64,000 nt of DNA from positions 18,693 through 82,692 of the forward strand of contig CAJUMB010000009.1 in NCBI GenBank assembly GCA_910587105.1, read 5' to 3'. Under the pieces are notes generated by a model. The model had not been told where the DNA came from and ran no database searches. It saw only the letters and a program-made list of their open reading frames with translations. The translations under genes were made by a program, and so were the position numbers. Shown here one piece after another: positions 16,597 through 24,829 of this stretch. The stretch's first letter is position 1, and every line of letters starts with the position of its first letter. Source of the DNA: an uncultured Lachnospiraceae bacterium (GTDB lineage Bacteria > Bacillota > Clostridia > Lachnospirales > Lachnospiraceae).

Positions 16597-18350
16597 AAAA
16601 ATCGGAAAGAATCCGCCAGCGGGAGACCATATCCCGGGTGCTTGCGTATATCCGGCCATACAGGCTGAAGATTGCGGTTATGCTGGTGTTCGCCATGATT
16701 ACAGTGGGATTAACCTTATATGCACCGGTGCTCATCGGCCAGGGTGTAGATCAGATTGTGGGGCCAGGGCAGGTGGATTATGGAAGGCTGTGGCAGATTC
16801 TGTTCACCCTGGCAGTGGTTATCGGTGCCACGGCGCTGCTTCAGTGGATGATGAATCTGTTGACCAATCAGGTTACTTACCATGTGGTGGAGGATATCCG
16901 CAGCCGGGCGTTTACCCATTTGCAGCAGGTGCCGGTCAGCTATGTGGACCAGAGCCAGCCTGGGGATATTTTAAGCCGTGTTGTCACAGATGTTGGGCAG
17001 TTTTCAGATGGTCTTTTGATGGGATTTACCCAGTTGTTTACAGGAATCGCAGCGATACTGGGAACGATCGGGTTTATGATTTCCCTGAACGGAAGCATTG
17101 CCCTGCTGGTGGTGGTTCTGACTCCGGTATCTCTGTTTGTGGCCAGTTTTATTGCCAGCCGGACATTTTCCATGTTCCAGGTGCAGTCAGAGAAGCGGGC
17201 GGATATGACTTCTCTGGTGGAAGAACTGGTGGGCGGACAGCGGGTGGTCCAGGCCTTTTCCTATGAGGAAAGGGGGATGGAGCGGTTTGACAAAATCAAT
17301 GAGGAATTGAGAACCTGCGGGATTAAAGCTTTGTTCTTTTCCTCTATTACCAACCCATCCACCCGGTTTGTCAATGGACTGGTATATACAGGGGTGAGTA
17401 TCTTAGGGGCGTTTATTGTAATCGGGGGCGGCATGAGCGTGGGACAGCTGATTAGTTTTCTCAATTATGCCAACCAGTACACGAAACCGTTCAATGAGAT
17501 CTCCGGCGTGATCACAGAACTGGAGAATGCGCTGGCATGCGCCAAACGGATTTTTGATTTTCTGGAAACTCCCGTTGAGGAGCCGGATGATCCCCATGCC
17601 CAGGTGTTGGAAATGCCAGACGGAAGTGTGGATATTGATAAGGTGAGCTTTTCTTATCGTCCGGATACGCCGCTTCTGCAGGATATTACCATACAAGTGA
17701 AGCCGGGGCAGAGGATTGCCATTGTAGGACCCACCGGATGCGGCAAGACCACCATGATCAATCTGTTGATGCGCTTCTACGATGTCAATGGAGGGGAAAT
17801 CCGTGTCAGCGGTTATCCGGTGAGACAGCTGACCAGGGATTCATTGCGGAGGAATTTTGGAATGGTACTTCAGGAGACCTGGCTGAAGGCGGGAACCATT
17901 GCCCAGAATATCGCGTATGGAAAGCCGGACGCTTCCCGAGAGGAGATTGAGCAGGCGGCCCGGCAGGCCCATGCCCACGGATTTATCCAGAGGATGAAGG
18001 ATGGGTATGATACGTGGATTGTGGAGGACGGGGAAAATATTTCCCAGGGACAAAAACAGCTCTTGTGTATCGCCCGGGTGATGCTCATGCGTCCGCCCAT
18101 GCTGATTCTGGATGAAGCCACGTCGTCCATTGATACGAGAACAGAGATCCGGGTGCAGCAGGCATTTGAACAGCTGATGGAAGGACGGACCAGTTTTGTG
18201 GTGGCCCATCGTCTGTCAACCATACAGACTGCGGACCGGATTCTGGTTATGAAGGATGGAAATATTATTGAACAGGGAACACATGAGGAATTGCTGGCTG
18301 AGGGAGGATTTTATGCAAAATTATATGCCAGCCAGTTTGCACAGTCGTAG
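16593..18350 (+). CDS. ABC exporter half-transporter, catalytic-site subunit
   Basis: 585 aa with six membrane helices and an ATPase domain: Walker A GPTGCGKTT, Q-loop VLQETWL, variant signature ISQGQKQ, canonical Walker B MLILDEATSSID with catalytic Glu, and switch VAHRLSTI. The ISQGQ variant would face the degenerate Walker site of the partner, exactly the asymmetric arrangement known for heterodimeric exporters. ATGA overlap with the upstream half guarantees co-expression. Substrate unknown. Confidence 0.94.
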   Translation: MKKSERIRQRETISRVLAYIRPYRLKIAVMLVFAMITVGLTLYAPVLIGQGVDQIVGPGQVDYGRLWQILFTLAVVIGATALLQWMMNLLTNQVTYHVVEDIRSRAFTHLQQVPVSYVDQSQPGDILSRVVTDVGQFSDGLLMGFTQLFTGIAAILGTIGFMISLNGSIALLVVVLTPVSLFVASFIASRTFSMFQVQSEKRADMTSLVEELVGGQRVVQAFSYEERGMERFDKINEELRTCGIKALFFSSITNPSTRFVNGLVYTGVSILGAFIVIGGGMSVGQLISFLNYANQYTKPFNEISGVITELENALACAKRIFDFLETPVEEPDDPHAQVLEMPDGSVDIDKVSFSYRPDTPLLQDITIQVKPGQRIAIVGPTGCGKTTMINLLMRFYDVNGGEIRVSGYPVRQLTRDSLRRNFGMVLQETWLKAGTIAQNIAYGKPDASREEIEQAARQAHAHGFIQRMKDGYDTWIVEDGENISQGQKQLLCIARVMLMRPPMLILDEATSSIDTRTEIRVQQAFEQLMEGRTSFVVAHRLSTIQTADRILVMKDGNIIEQGTHEELLAEGGFYAKLYASQFAQS

Positions 18351-18400
18351 ACTTGTATACGGAAGGTTTTGGCCGTCATACAGTTTCGTAAGGGGGCAGG

Positions 18401-18841
18401 ATGAATAGAAAATCTACTTATTATGTACGGATTCTGGCAGGTGGATATTTGCTGTATCTGGGATATTCTCTGGTGAAATCAACGTTGACAGAGCATCTGA
18501 CGAAGGTTTATCTGGCCTTTGGACTGGTGTTTGCCGGGCTTGGACTGGTGATCGGCGGTTCGGCGCTGCTGGCTGTCTACCGGATTGAGAAAGAAGAACG
18601 GGAGGGCGCAGGGAGCCAGGAGCCTTATGAGGGGGAGACGCCGGAAGAAAATACGGGATTATTAGAGGAAACTAAGGACAAAGAGAAACTCTCTATAAAG
18701 GAGGAGATGAAAGACGATGGGGCTGTTCCAGAGCAGGAAGAGTTGAGAGACGGCGGGGATACTCCGGTACAGGAAGATGGGAAAACAGTGCCGCTGCAGG
18801 AGGAGCACACATCACAGGAGAAGGAGGAGAAAGTACAGTGA
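18401..18841 (+). CDS. Two-helix membrane protein with long acidic tail, function unknown
   Basis: 146 aa. Two hydrophobic helices (ILAGGYLLYLGYSLVKS and VYLAFGLVFAGLGLVIGGSALLAVY) are separated by a short polar loop, then a tail of about 75 residues is very rich in Glu, Lys, Pro and Gly and contains repeated QEE/EEL/KEE clusters, probably disordered and cytosolic. The stop overlaps the GTG start of the nucleoside phosphorylase gene, so it is in that operon. I do not recognise the family. Confidence 0.7.
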   Translation: MNRKSTYYVRILAGGYLLYLGYSLVKSTLTEHLTKVYLAFGLVFAGLGLVIGGSALLAVYRIEKEEREGAGSQEPYEGETPEENTGLLEETKDKEKLSIKEEMKDDGAVPEQEELRDGGDTPVQEDGKTVPLQEEHTSQEKEEKVQ

Positions 18842-19686
18842 ACGTAGTTTATGATAAATTGATGAGATGTTACGAAAGTTTTCAGAAACGAATCCGCTTT
18901 CGGCCGGAGATTGCTCTGATTCTTGGGTCAGGGCTGGGGGATTATGCGGAGGGAATCCAGGTGGAGGAAGTTCTGGATTATCATCACATAGAAGGATTCC
19001 CTGTGTCCACGGTTCCAGGACACAAAGGAAGATTTGTATTCGGTTATGTGCGGGATGTGCCTGTGGTGATCATGCAGGGCAGGGTGCACTATTATGAAGG
19101 ATATGACATCAGCGATGTGGTGCTGCCTGTGCGTCTGATGAAACTCATGGGTGCTGAGACACTGTTTTTGACGAATGCAGCCGGAGGAATTGGAGAAGGC
19201 TTTCAGGCCGGTGATTTTATGCTGATTACCGATCAGATTGCCAGTTTTGTTCCATCTCCGCTTAGGGGGCCCAATATGGATGAGCTGGGAGTGCGGTTTC
19301 CAGATATGAGTGAGATTTACAACAGGGAACTGTGCACAGTAATCAGAGGCGCTGCGGCAGATCTTGAGATCCTTTTGCAGCAGGGGGTCTATATCCAGCT
19401 GTCAGGGCCCAGCTATGAATCCCCCCATGAAGTGCAGATGTGTAAGATTCTGGGGGCAGATGCGGTGGGCATGAGCACGGCCTGTGAGGCTGTGGCCGCC
19501 AACCATATGGGAATGAAAATCTGCGGGATTTCCTGTATTTCCAATCTGGCCTGCGGCATCGCCGACCATCCCCTTACCCACAAAGAGGTCCAGGACACGG
19601 CAGACAGGGTGGCGCCGCTGTTTAAACAGTTGATTACGGAATCTATTGTGCGCATTGGAAAGCTGAAATACAGGGATTCCCAATGA
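18838..19686 (+). CDS. punA: Purine nucleoside phosphorylase (trimeric, 6-oxopurine type)
   Basis: Cleaves purine nucleosides with phosphate to base and pentose-1-phosphate in the cytosol. Motifs: ALILGSGLGDYAE (phosphate loop), STVPGHKGRFVFGY, VIMQGRVHYYEGY, TNAAGGIGEGF, LSGPSYESPHEVQM, GADAVGMSTACEA and GISCISNLACG. The Asn in the last motif is the purine-selecting Asn of inosine/guanosine phosphorylases rather than the Asp of MTA phosphorylases. GTG start inside the stop of the upstream gene; TGA overlaps the ATG of mtnA. The tight coupling to mtnA suggests that the pentose-1-phosphate product feeds that enzyme. 282 aa. Confidence 0.92.
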   Translation: MNVVYDKLMRCYESFQKRIRFRPEIALILGSGLGDYAEGIQVEEVLDYHHIEGFPVSTVPGHKGRFVFGYVRDVPVVIMQGRVHYYEGYDISDVVLPVRLMKLMGAETLFLTNAAGGIGEGFQAGDFMLITDQIASFVPSPLRGPNMDELGVRFPDMSEIYNRELCTVIRGAAADLEILLQQGVYIQLSGPSYESPHEVQMCKILGADAVGMSTACEAVAANHMGMKICGISCISNLACGIADHPLTHKEVQDTADRVAPLFKQLITESIVRIGKLKYRDSQ

Positions 19687-20726
19687 GAAATATAGCATTT
19701 AATCAGGCGGGGGACCGGGTGGTGATTCTGGACCAGACCCGGTTGCCTGGCTGTGTAACGTATCTGGAGCTGGGCACGGCAGAGGAAATTTATGACGCTA
19801 TCCGGCGGCTGAAGGTACGGGGAGCGCCAGCCATCGGTATCTGCGCGGCGTTTGGCATGTACGTGCTGTCTCTGTCTATGCCCCGGGAAAGCTATGAGGA
19901 ATTTTCCAAAGAGTTCGCCAGAGTGAAAGAATACATCGGCAGTTCCCGGCCCACAGCGGTGAATCTGGGATGGGCTCTGCAGCGGATGGAGAGAATCGTG
20001 TCAGAGCATCCAGGGGCTCCGGTTTCGGAGATCTGTGTGAAATTAAAAGAAGAGGCGCTGGAGATTCAGCAGGAAGATATGGATATGTGCCGCAGGATCT
20101 CGGAATACGGACTGTCACTGATCAAAAACGGCGACGGAATCCTGACCCACTGCAACGCGGGGCCTCTGGCCACATCCCGGTATGGCACGGCTCTGGGGCC
20201 GCTTTTTCTGGGAAAAGAGCGGGGAATGGAATTCAAAGTGTTTGCCGATGAGACCCGTCCGCTTCTCCAGGGGGCACGTCTGACTTCCTATGAACTGGAA
20301 CAGGGCGGGATTGATGTGACGCTTATCTGCGATAACATGGCTTCCATGGTGATGAAGAACGGATGGGTGCAGGCATGTTTTGTGGGATGCGACCGGGTGG
20401 CGGCCAACGGAGATACGGCAAATAAGATCGGAACCAGCGGTGTGGCCATTCTGGCGGATTATTACCACATACCGTTTTATGTGCTGGGCCCCAGTTCTAC
20501 CATAGATTTGAACTGTCCCACCGGTGCAGACATTCCCATTGAACTGCGTCCGCCGGAGGAAATCAAAGAGCAGTTTTATGAACAGCCCATGGCGCTGGCA
20601 AAGACGAAATGTTATAATCCGGCTTTTGATGTGACAGACCATTCTCTGATTACAGCCATCGTCACAGACCAGGGAATCTTCCGGGCGCCCTATACCGAAA
20701 GCCTGGTGGGTATCACGCAAATATAA
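19683..20726 (+). CDS. mtnA: S-methyl-5-thioribose-1-phosphate isomerase
   Basis: Methionine-salvage aldose-ketose isomerase related to eIF2B-alpha. Family blocks: YDAIRRLKVRGAPAIGICAAFG, NGDGILTHCNAGPLATSRYGTALG (catalytic Cys), FADETRPLLQGARLTSYEL, LICDNMASMVM, VGCDRVAANGDTANKIGTSGVAI (catalytic Asp), and the GADIPIELRPPEEI C-terminal block. 347 aa, full length. It overlaps the nucleoside phosphorylase gene by four bases; no other mtn gene is present, so it may serve a shorter salvage route. Confidence 0.94.
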   Translation: MRNIAFNQAGDRVVILDQTRLPGCVTYLELGTAEEIYDAIRRLKVRGAPAIGICAAFGMYVLSLSMPRESYEEFSKEFARVKEYIGSSRPTAVNLGWALQRMERIVSEHPGAPVSEICVKLKEEALEIQQEDMDMCRRISEYGLSLIKNGDGILTHCNAGPLATSRYGTALGPLFLGKERGMEFKVFADETRPLLQGARLTSYELEQGGIDVTLICDNMASMVMKNGWVQACFVGCDRVAANGDTANKIGTSGVAILADYYHIPFYVLGPSSTIDLNCPTGADIPIELRPPEEIKEQFYEQPMALAKTKCYNPAFDVTDHSLITAIVTDQGIFRAPYTESLVGITQI

Positions 20727-20730
20727 TAAA

Positions 20731-20767
20731 AAACGGCGGAAGTTACGAATAATTCCGCCGTTTTTTT
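20731..20767. terminator. Bidirectional terminator between mtnA and VanZ genes
   Basis: AAACGGCGGAA pairs with TTCCGCCGTTT across a short loop, with A-run on the left and seven T on the right. It overlaps the 3' end of the leftward vanZ-like gene. Confidence 0.88.
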
Positions 20768-21258
20768 CTTTTTGGCAGGAGCAGCAGGAAGAACCAGCAG
20801 AAGATGCGGACAGCCAGGATACCGAAGAAAATGCCCACGCTGTCAATGGCCACATCCCGGGAGGAAGGCCCCCGTCCAGCCACAAAGGATTGATGGTATT
20901 CGTCCAGCCCGGCAAATCCCACGCAGATAATCCCTGCAACAAGCATCAGCGGGATTCCCCGGAGGCTGTATACATAGAAGGGAAATGATACGGCGATGGC
21001 AAGACAGAAATATTCGGTCATATGCGCCAGTTTCCGCACTTTTGGGTGGATCAGTTCTGCCTCGTAGGCCAGCTGGTATTCATCTTTGTACTCTCCTGCG
21101 ACTCGGCTCTTCATCTCTACGATTTTGTAACTGACTTTAAAACTCAGACCTGCAGATACCTCTCCGCTCTGCCCCGACAGGGTAAAGATCGCGTACATAA
21201 TCAGTATGGCGGGGAGAAAGGAAAAGGGACGGATAACGTTTATCAGGAGTTCTCTCAT
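20743..21258 (-). CDS. VanZ-family membrane protein
   Basis: About 171 aa with four or five hydrophobic helices. VanZ-family signatures are seen: HPKVRKLAHMTEYFCLAIA, GLDEYHQSFVAGRGPSSRDVAIDSVG, and the N-terminal IMYAIFTLSGQSG. VanZ of Tn1546 gives low teicoplanin resistance; the role of chromosomal members is unknown but concerns the envelope. The start is ATG 21258 with AAGAAG upstream; a GTG at 21267 is the alternative. The C-terminus is basic (LLPKRKKRRN). Confidence 0.85.
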   Translation of the reverse strand: MRELLINVIRPFSFLPAILIMYAIFTLSGQSGEVSAGLSFKVSYKIVEMKSRVAGEYKDEYQLAYEAELIHPKVRKLAHMTEYFCLAIAVSFPFYVYSLRGIPLMLVAGIICVGFAGLDEYHQSFVAGRGPSSRDVAIDSVGIFFGILAVRIFCWFFLLLLPKRKKRRNYS

Positions 21259-21338
21259 ACCTAACACTTCTTTCTTAAAAAGATTTTTTCATTTTTCAAA
21301 TACGCTTTCATGATAGCATGAATCTGAAAAAAATGCAA

Positions 21339-21367
21339 TTGCACATCCCGGGGCACTGTATTATAAT
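21339..21367 (+). promoter_or_regulatory. Promoter of the thyA-folA-ilvE operon
   Basis: TTGCAC (21339-21344), 17 bases, TATAAT (21362-21367), about 40 bases before thyA. Confidence 0.78.
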
Positions 21368-21409
21368 AAAGTATGTTATGAAAAACGAAAAATGAAAGGA
21401 AGGATGCGG

Positions 21410-22261
21410 ATGAGTATTGCCGATCATATTTTTATAGACATGTGCCAGGAGATTCTGGACAATGGAGTGGACACCAGGGGTGAGAAAGTGCGTCCCGTCT
21501 GGGAAGATACAGGGGAACCGGCCTATACGGTTAAGAAGTTTGGGGTGGTGAACCGGTATGACCTGCGCCGGGAGTTTCCGGCAATGACCCTTCGCAGAAC
21601 AGGGATTCGCAGTGCTTTTGATGAGCTTTTGTGGATCTGGCAGAAGAAGTCCAATAATGTCCATGAATTGAACAGCCATATCTGGGACAGCTGGGCAGAT
21701 GAGTCGGGTTCCATCGGAAAGGCATACGGCTATCAGCTGGGTGTGAAACATTCTTATAAGGAAGGGAAGATGGACCAGGTGGACCGGGTGCTTTACGACC
21801 TGAAACACAACCCATACAGCCGCCGGATTCTCACCAGCCTGTATGTGCACCGGGATCTCCATGAGATGGCATTGTATCCCTGTGCATATTCCATGACCTT
21901 TAACGTGACCCAGCAGCCGGGGGAGGATAAGCTCACCTTAAATGCCATTTTAAATCAGCGTTCCCAGGACGTGCTGGTGGCCAACAACTGGAATGTATGC
22001 CAGTATGCGCTGCTGGTGCATATGTTTGCCCAGGTGTCGGACATGCAGGCAGGGGAACTGGTTCATGTGATTGCCGATGCCCATATCTATGACCGCCATA
22101 TTCCCATAGTAAAGGAATTGATTGGGCGGCCGGTATATGACGCTCCGAAAGTAGCGCTGAATCCGGAAATAAAGGACTTTTATGATTTTACAGTGGACGA
22201 CCTGCTGGTGGAAAATTATCAGACAGGGCCCCAGGTCCGGGACATTCCTGTGGCAGTGTAG
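21410..22261 (+). CDS. thyA: Thymidylate synthase
   Basis: Makes dTMP from dUMP with methylene-tetrahydrofolate. Seen: GIRSAFDELLWIWQKKSNNVHELN, IWDSWADESGSIGKAYGYQLG, NPYSRRILTSLY, LYPCAYSMTFNV with the catalytic Cys, LNQRSQDVLVANNWNVCQYA, and HVIADAHIYDRHI. The clade differs from E. coli ThyA in the Cys loop (YPCAYSM instead of PPCH). ATG 21410 is chosen, six bases after AAAGGAAGG, giving 283 aa; ATGs at 21392 and 21404 sit before or against that RBS. Followed by folA, which regenerates the folate cofactor. Confidence 0.93.
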   Translation: MSIADHIFIDMCQEILDNGVDTRGEKVRPVWEDTGEPAYTVKKFGVVNRYDLRREFPAMTLRRTGIRSAFDELLWIWQKKSNNVHELNSHIWDSWADESGSIGKAYGYQLGVKHSYKEGKMDQVDRVLYDLKHNPYSRRILTSLYVHRDLHEMALYPCAYSMTFNVTQQPGEDKLTLNAILNQRSQDVLVANNWNVCQYALLVHMFAQVSDMQAGELVHVIADAHIYDRHIPIVKELIGRPVYDAPKVALNPEIKDFYDFTVDDLLVENYQTGPQVRDIPVAV

Positions 22262-22322
22262 GTAATTGTATGTAAATATGGGCGTAAATGAATTTTCAGG
22301 CACGCGGGGAAGGAGAACGGCT

Positions 22323-22814
22323 ATGAATTTGATTGCAGCAGTTGACAGAAACTGGGGGATCGGGAAGGATAACCAGCTGTTGGTGCGGATTCCTGCAGAT
22401 ATGAAGTCTTTTCAGGGGGAAACCATGGGAAAGATTGTAGTTATGGGCCGCAAGACGCTGGAGAGTTTTCCGGGAGGAATGCCTCTTCCTGGGCGGACCA
22501 ACATTGTCCTGACCAAAAACAGCAATTACCGTGTCAAAGGAGCACAGACGGTAAACAGCCGCAAGGAGCTGTTTCAGGAACTGGAGAAGTACCCGTCTGA
22601 GGATGTTTATATCATTGGAGGGGACAGTGTATATCAGCAGATGCTTCCGTACTGCGATAGGGCATATGTGACAAAGATTGATTTTACTTATGAGGCGGAT
22701 GCGTATTTTCCCAATCTGGACGAGATGGATGAATGGAAAGTAGTGACATCCAGCGAAGAACAGACGTATTTTGACTTAGAATATAGATTTTTAAAATACG
22801 AGAAAGCGAGGTAG
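22323..22814 (+). CDS. folA: Dihydrofolate reductase
   Basis: 163-aa NADPH-dependent reductase. N-terminus MNLIAAVDRNWGIGKDNQLLVRIPADMKSF, then MGRKTLESFPGG, LPGRTNIVLTKN and VYIIGGDSVYQQMLPYCDRAYVTKI are all diagnostic. ATG 22323 is preceded by AAGGAG at a good distance; an upstream ATG at 22266 lacks family sequence and RBS. Downstream of thyA by about 60 bases, and eight bases before ilvE, so one operon. Confidence 0.96.
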   Translation: MNLIAAVDRNWGIGKDNQLLVRIPADMKSFQGETMGKIVVMGRKTLESFPGGMPLPGRTNIVLTKNSNYRVKGAQTVNSRKELFQELEKYPSEDVYIIGGDSVYQQMLPYCDRAYVTKIDFTYEADAYFPNLDEMDEWKVVTSSEEQTYFDLEYRFLKYEKAR

Positions 22815-22821
22815 AAAGACG

Positions 22822-23892
22822 ATGACAGAAATTCGTATGGAACAGACAAAAGAACCGAAGGCACTGCCTCCGGCAGGTGATCCGCTGGTATTTGGAACCA
22901 TATTTACCGACCACATGCTGGAGGTGGATTACACAGAAGGAAAAGGATGGCATGACGCCAGAGTGGTACCTTACCACAATCTGGAGCTGGACCCTGCGGC
23001 TATGGTATTCCATTATGGACAGGAAATGTTTGAGGGTTTGAAGGCTTATAAGACAGAAGACGGCCGTATCCTTTTGTTCCGCCCGGACAAGAACCTGGAA
23101 AGGGCCAACAATTCCAACCGCCGTCTGATGATCCCGGAAATTCCTGATGATATTTTCCTGGAGGGGATTCAAAAGGTGGTACGGATGGATGAGAGATGGA
23201 TTCCCACCGAACCGGGGACTTCTTTATATATCCGGCCTTTTGTGATTGCCACAGATCCCTTTTTGGGCGTGCGTCCATCTTATACTTATAAGTTTATGGT
23301 GATCCTTTCTCCCGTAGGGCCCTATTATCCGGAAGGACTGGACCCGGTGAAAATATGGATTGAAGATGACTATGTGCGGGCAGTTAGAGGCGGAATCGGT
23401 GAGGCCAAGACCGGGGGCAATTATGTGGCATCTATGGCGGCCCAGATGAAGGCCCATGAGGAGGGATATTCCCAGGTACTGTGGCTGGACGGTGTGGAGA
23501 GAAAGTACATCGAAGAAGTGGGAGCCATGAACATATTCTTTAAAATCGACGGAAAGGTGGTTACCCCAGTGCTCAACGGAAGCATCCTCCCCGGCGTCAC
23601 CAGAGATACCTGCATCACACTGTGCAAAGAGTGGGGATATACTGTGGAAGAGCGGAAAGTCTCCGTGCAGGAACTGGAGGAAGCGGCGAAAAGCGGCGCC
23701 CTGGAAGAAGTGTGGGGAACCGGCACGGCTGCGGTTATTTCTCCGGTGGGACATCTTCGTTATGAGCAGGAAGTATTCCAGATTCAGGACGGCGGCATTG
23801 GCAAGCTGAGCCAGAGATTGTATGACACAGTTACCGGGATTCAGCTGGGGAAAATGGAAGATACCCATGGGTGGACTGTGGAAGTGAAATAG
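22822..23892 (+). CDS. ilvE: Branched-chain amino-acid aminotransferase
   Basis: Fold-type IV PLP aminotransferase, 356 aa, for the last step of Leu/Ile/Val synthesis. Motifs: FHYGQEMFEGLKAYKTEDG, LFRPDKNLERANNSNRR, LYIRPFVIATDPFLGVRPS, GGIGEAKTGGNYVASM, LWLDGVERKYIEEVGAMNIFF (PLP Lys in the RKYIEE segment) and WGTGTAAVISPVG. Third gene of the thyA-folA operon by spacing, although unrelated metabolically. Confidence 0.95.
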   Translation: MTEIRMEQTKEPKALPPAGDPLVFGTIFTDHMLEVDYTEGKGWHDARVVPYHNLELDPAAMVFHYGQEMFEGLKAYKTEDGRILLFRPDKNLERANNSNRRLMIPEIPDDIFLEGIQKVVRMDERWIPTEPGTSLYIRPFVIATDPFLGVRPSYTYKFMVILSPVGPYYPEGLDPVKIWIEDDYVRAVRGGIGEAKTGGNYVASMAAQMKAHEEGYSQVLWLDGVERKYIEEVGAMNIFFKIDGKVVTPVLNGSILPGVTRDTCITLCKEWGYTVEERKVSVQELEEAAKSGALEEVWGTGTAAVISPVGHLRYEQEVFQIQDGGIGKLSQRLYDTVTGIQLGKMEDTHGWTVEVK

Positions 23893-23957
23893 CAGGAGTG
23901 GTCTGCAGAATATACAGCGGAAAAAGCTGGCTGGATGTTGGTCTGGCCGGTTTTTTT

Positions 23958-24055
23958 ATCGTATTAGGAAACTTCGTCTCCTATACGATAAAAACCCTCC
24001 AGGGGATCGCCCTGCGGCGGAGTGGAATATGCCGTTCGTGACGGCCCGCCGCAGG
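23958..24055. repeat. Twin-hairpin intergenic repeat element
   Basis: First hairpin: ATCGTATTAGGA (23958-23969) and TCCTATACGAT (23979-23989). Second: CCTGCGGCGG (24011-24020) and CCGCCGCAGG (24046-24055), with an inner stem GCCGT/ACGGC (24031-24045). A T-rich run follows at 24069. It may end the ilvE transcript, but the double palindrome layout looks like a dispersed extragenic repeat. A TATAAT at 24093-24098 may start the next gene. Confidence 0.6.
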
Positions 24056-24266
24056 ATTCTTTCTTGCACTTTTTTTCTACGTCTATTTATGTTATAATAC
24101 GGACAGTTTTACAGAAATTCATGTGGCGTAATTATTCAGTATACGATACTTGATGGAAAGTATATCTGCAGGCAGATGAAAAGGAAAATGTTCTTCTCCA
24201 TGGATGGAGCGGCGATGAAAATGGCGATGATAATCAACAAATAAAAACAAGGAGGAATGGAAATAG

Positions 24267-24824
24267 ATGAATTTTGAAGAAAAAGCGCGGGAATGGTTAG
24301 AAGAAATAGCCGGACGGGGCCAGGAGCATTACGAGCCTTTCTGGAATGTGGAAAAATGCGGCCATTCATTCGTCATGATGCAGAAAATGAGCACCACCAG
24401 CCGGAGCACTTTTCTGGGGGTGGACACCAAATGGGGGAAGATGACCACAGGGGGGGAATATTGTTATTTTTATCTGTGTGAGAAACTTACTCTGGAACTT
24501 CTGCGGGAATGTTCTGAGTGGATTTCCCAGATGGAGCAGGAGGATGTGGACAAAAGCAATGACCAGCACTGTTTTACTTTTATCAGTCTTGTATTGGTTA
24601 CAGACGGACCGGTTACAAAAGAAATGCAAAAGTTTATCAAACGTTACAAACACATCACATATTACAATGAAAAGAAAGAAGAATACGGCTGGAGTTCCGG
24701 CTGTCTCGCTGTGATGGACCTGTCAAATGGTGAGATGTACAGCAACGTTATGGGAGACTCCCTGCAGAAGCGTCTGCAGGGAGAAAATGGGAAGAAGAAA
24801 GGGCTGTTTCGATTTTTTCAGTAA
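24267..24824 (+). CDS. Conserved hypothetical cytosolic protein (185 aa)
   Basis: No family recognised. Mixed alpha/beta composition, several aromatic residues (HYEPFWNVEKCGHSFVMMQKMSTTSR), no signal or membrane helix, and a Lys-rich C-terminus ending KKKGLFRFFQ. AAGGAGG lies 11 bases before ATG 24267. The sequence SRSTFLGVDTKWG and EYGWSSGCLAVMDLSNGEMYSN are the most distinctive stretches. Stands alone between a repeat element and a decayed gene. Confidence 0.7.
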   Translation: MNFEEKAREWLEEIAGRGQEHYEPFWNVEKCGHSFVMMQKMSTTSRSTFLGVDTKWGKMTTGGEYCYFYLCEKLTLELLRECSEWISQMEQEDVDKSNDQHCFTFISLVLVTDGPVTKEMQKFIKRYKHITYYNEKKEEYGWSSGCLAVMDLSNGEMYSNVMGDSLQKRLQGENGKKKGLFRFFQ

Positions 24825-24829
24825 GGCTT

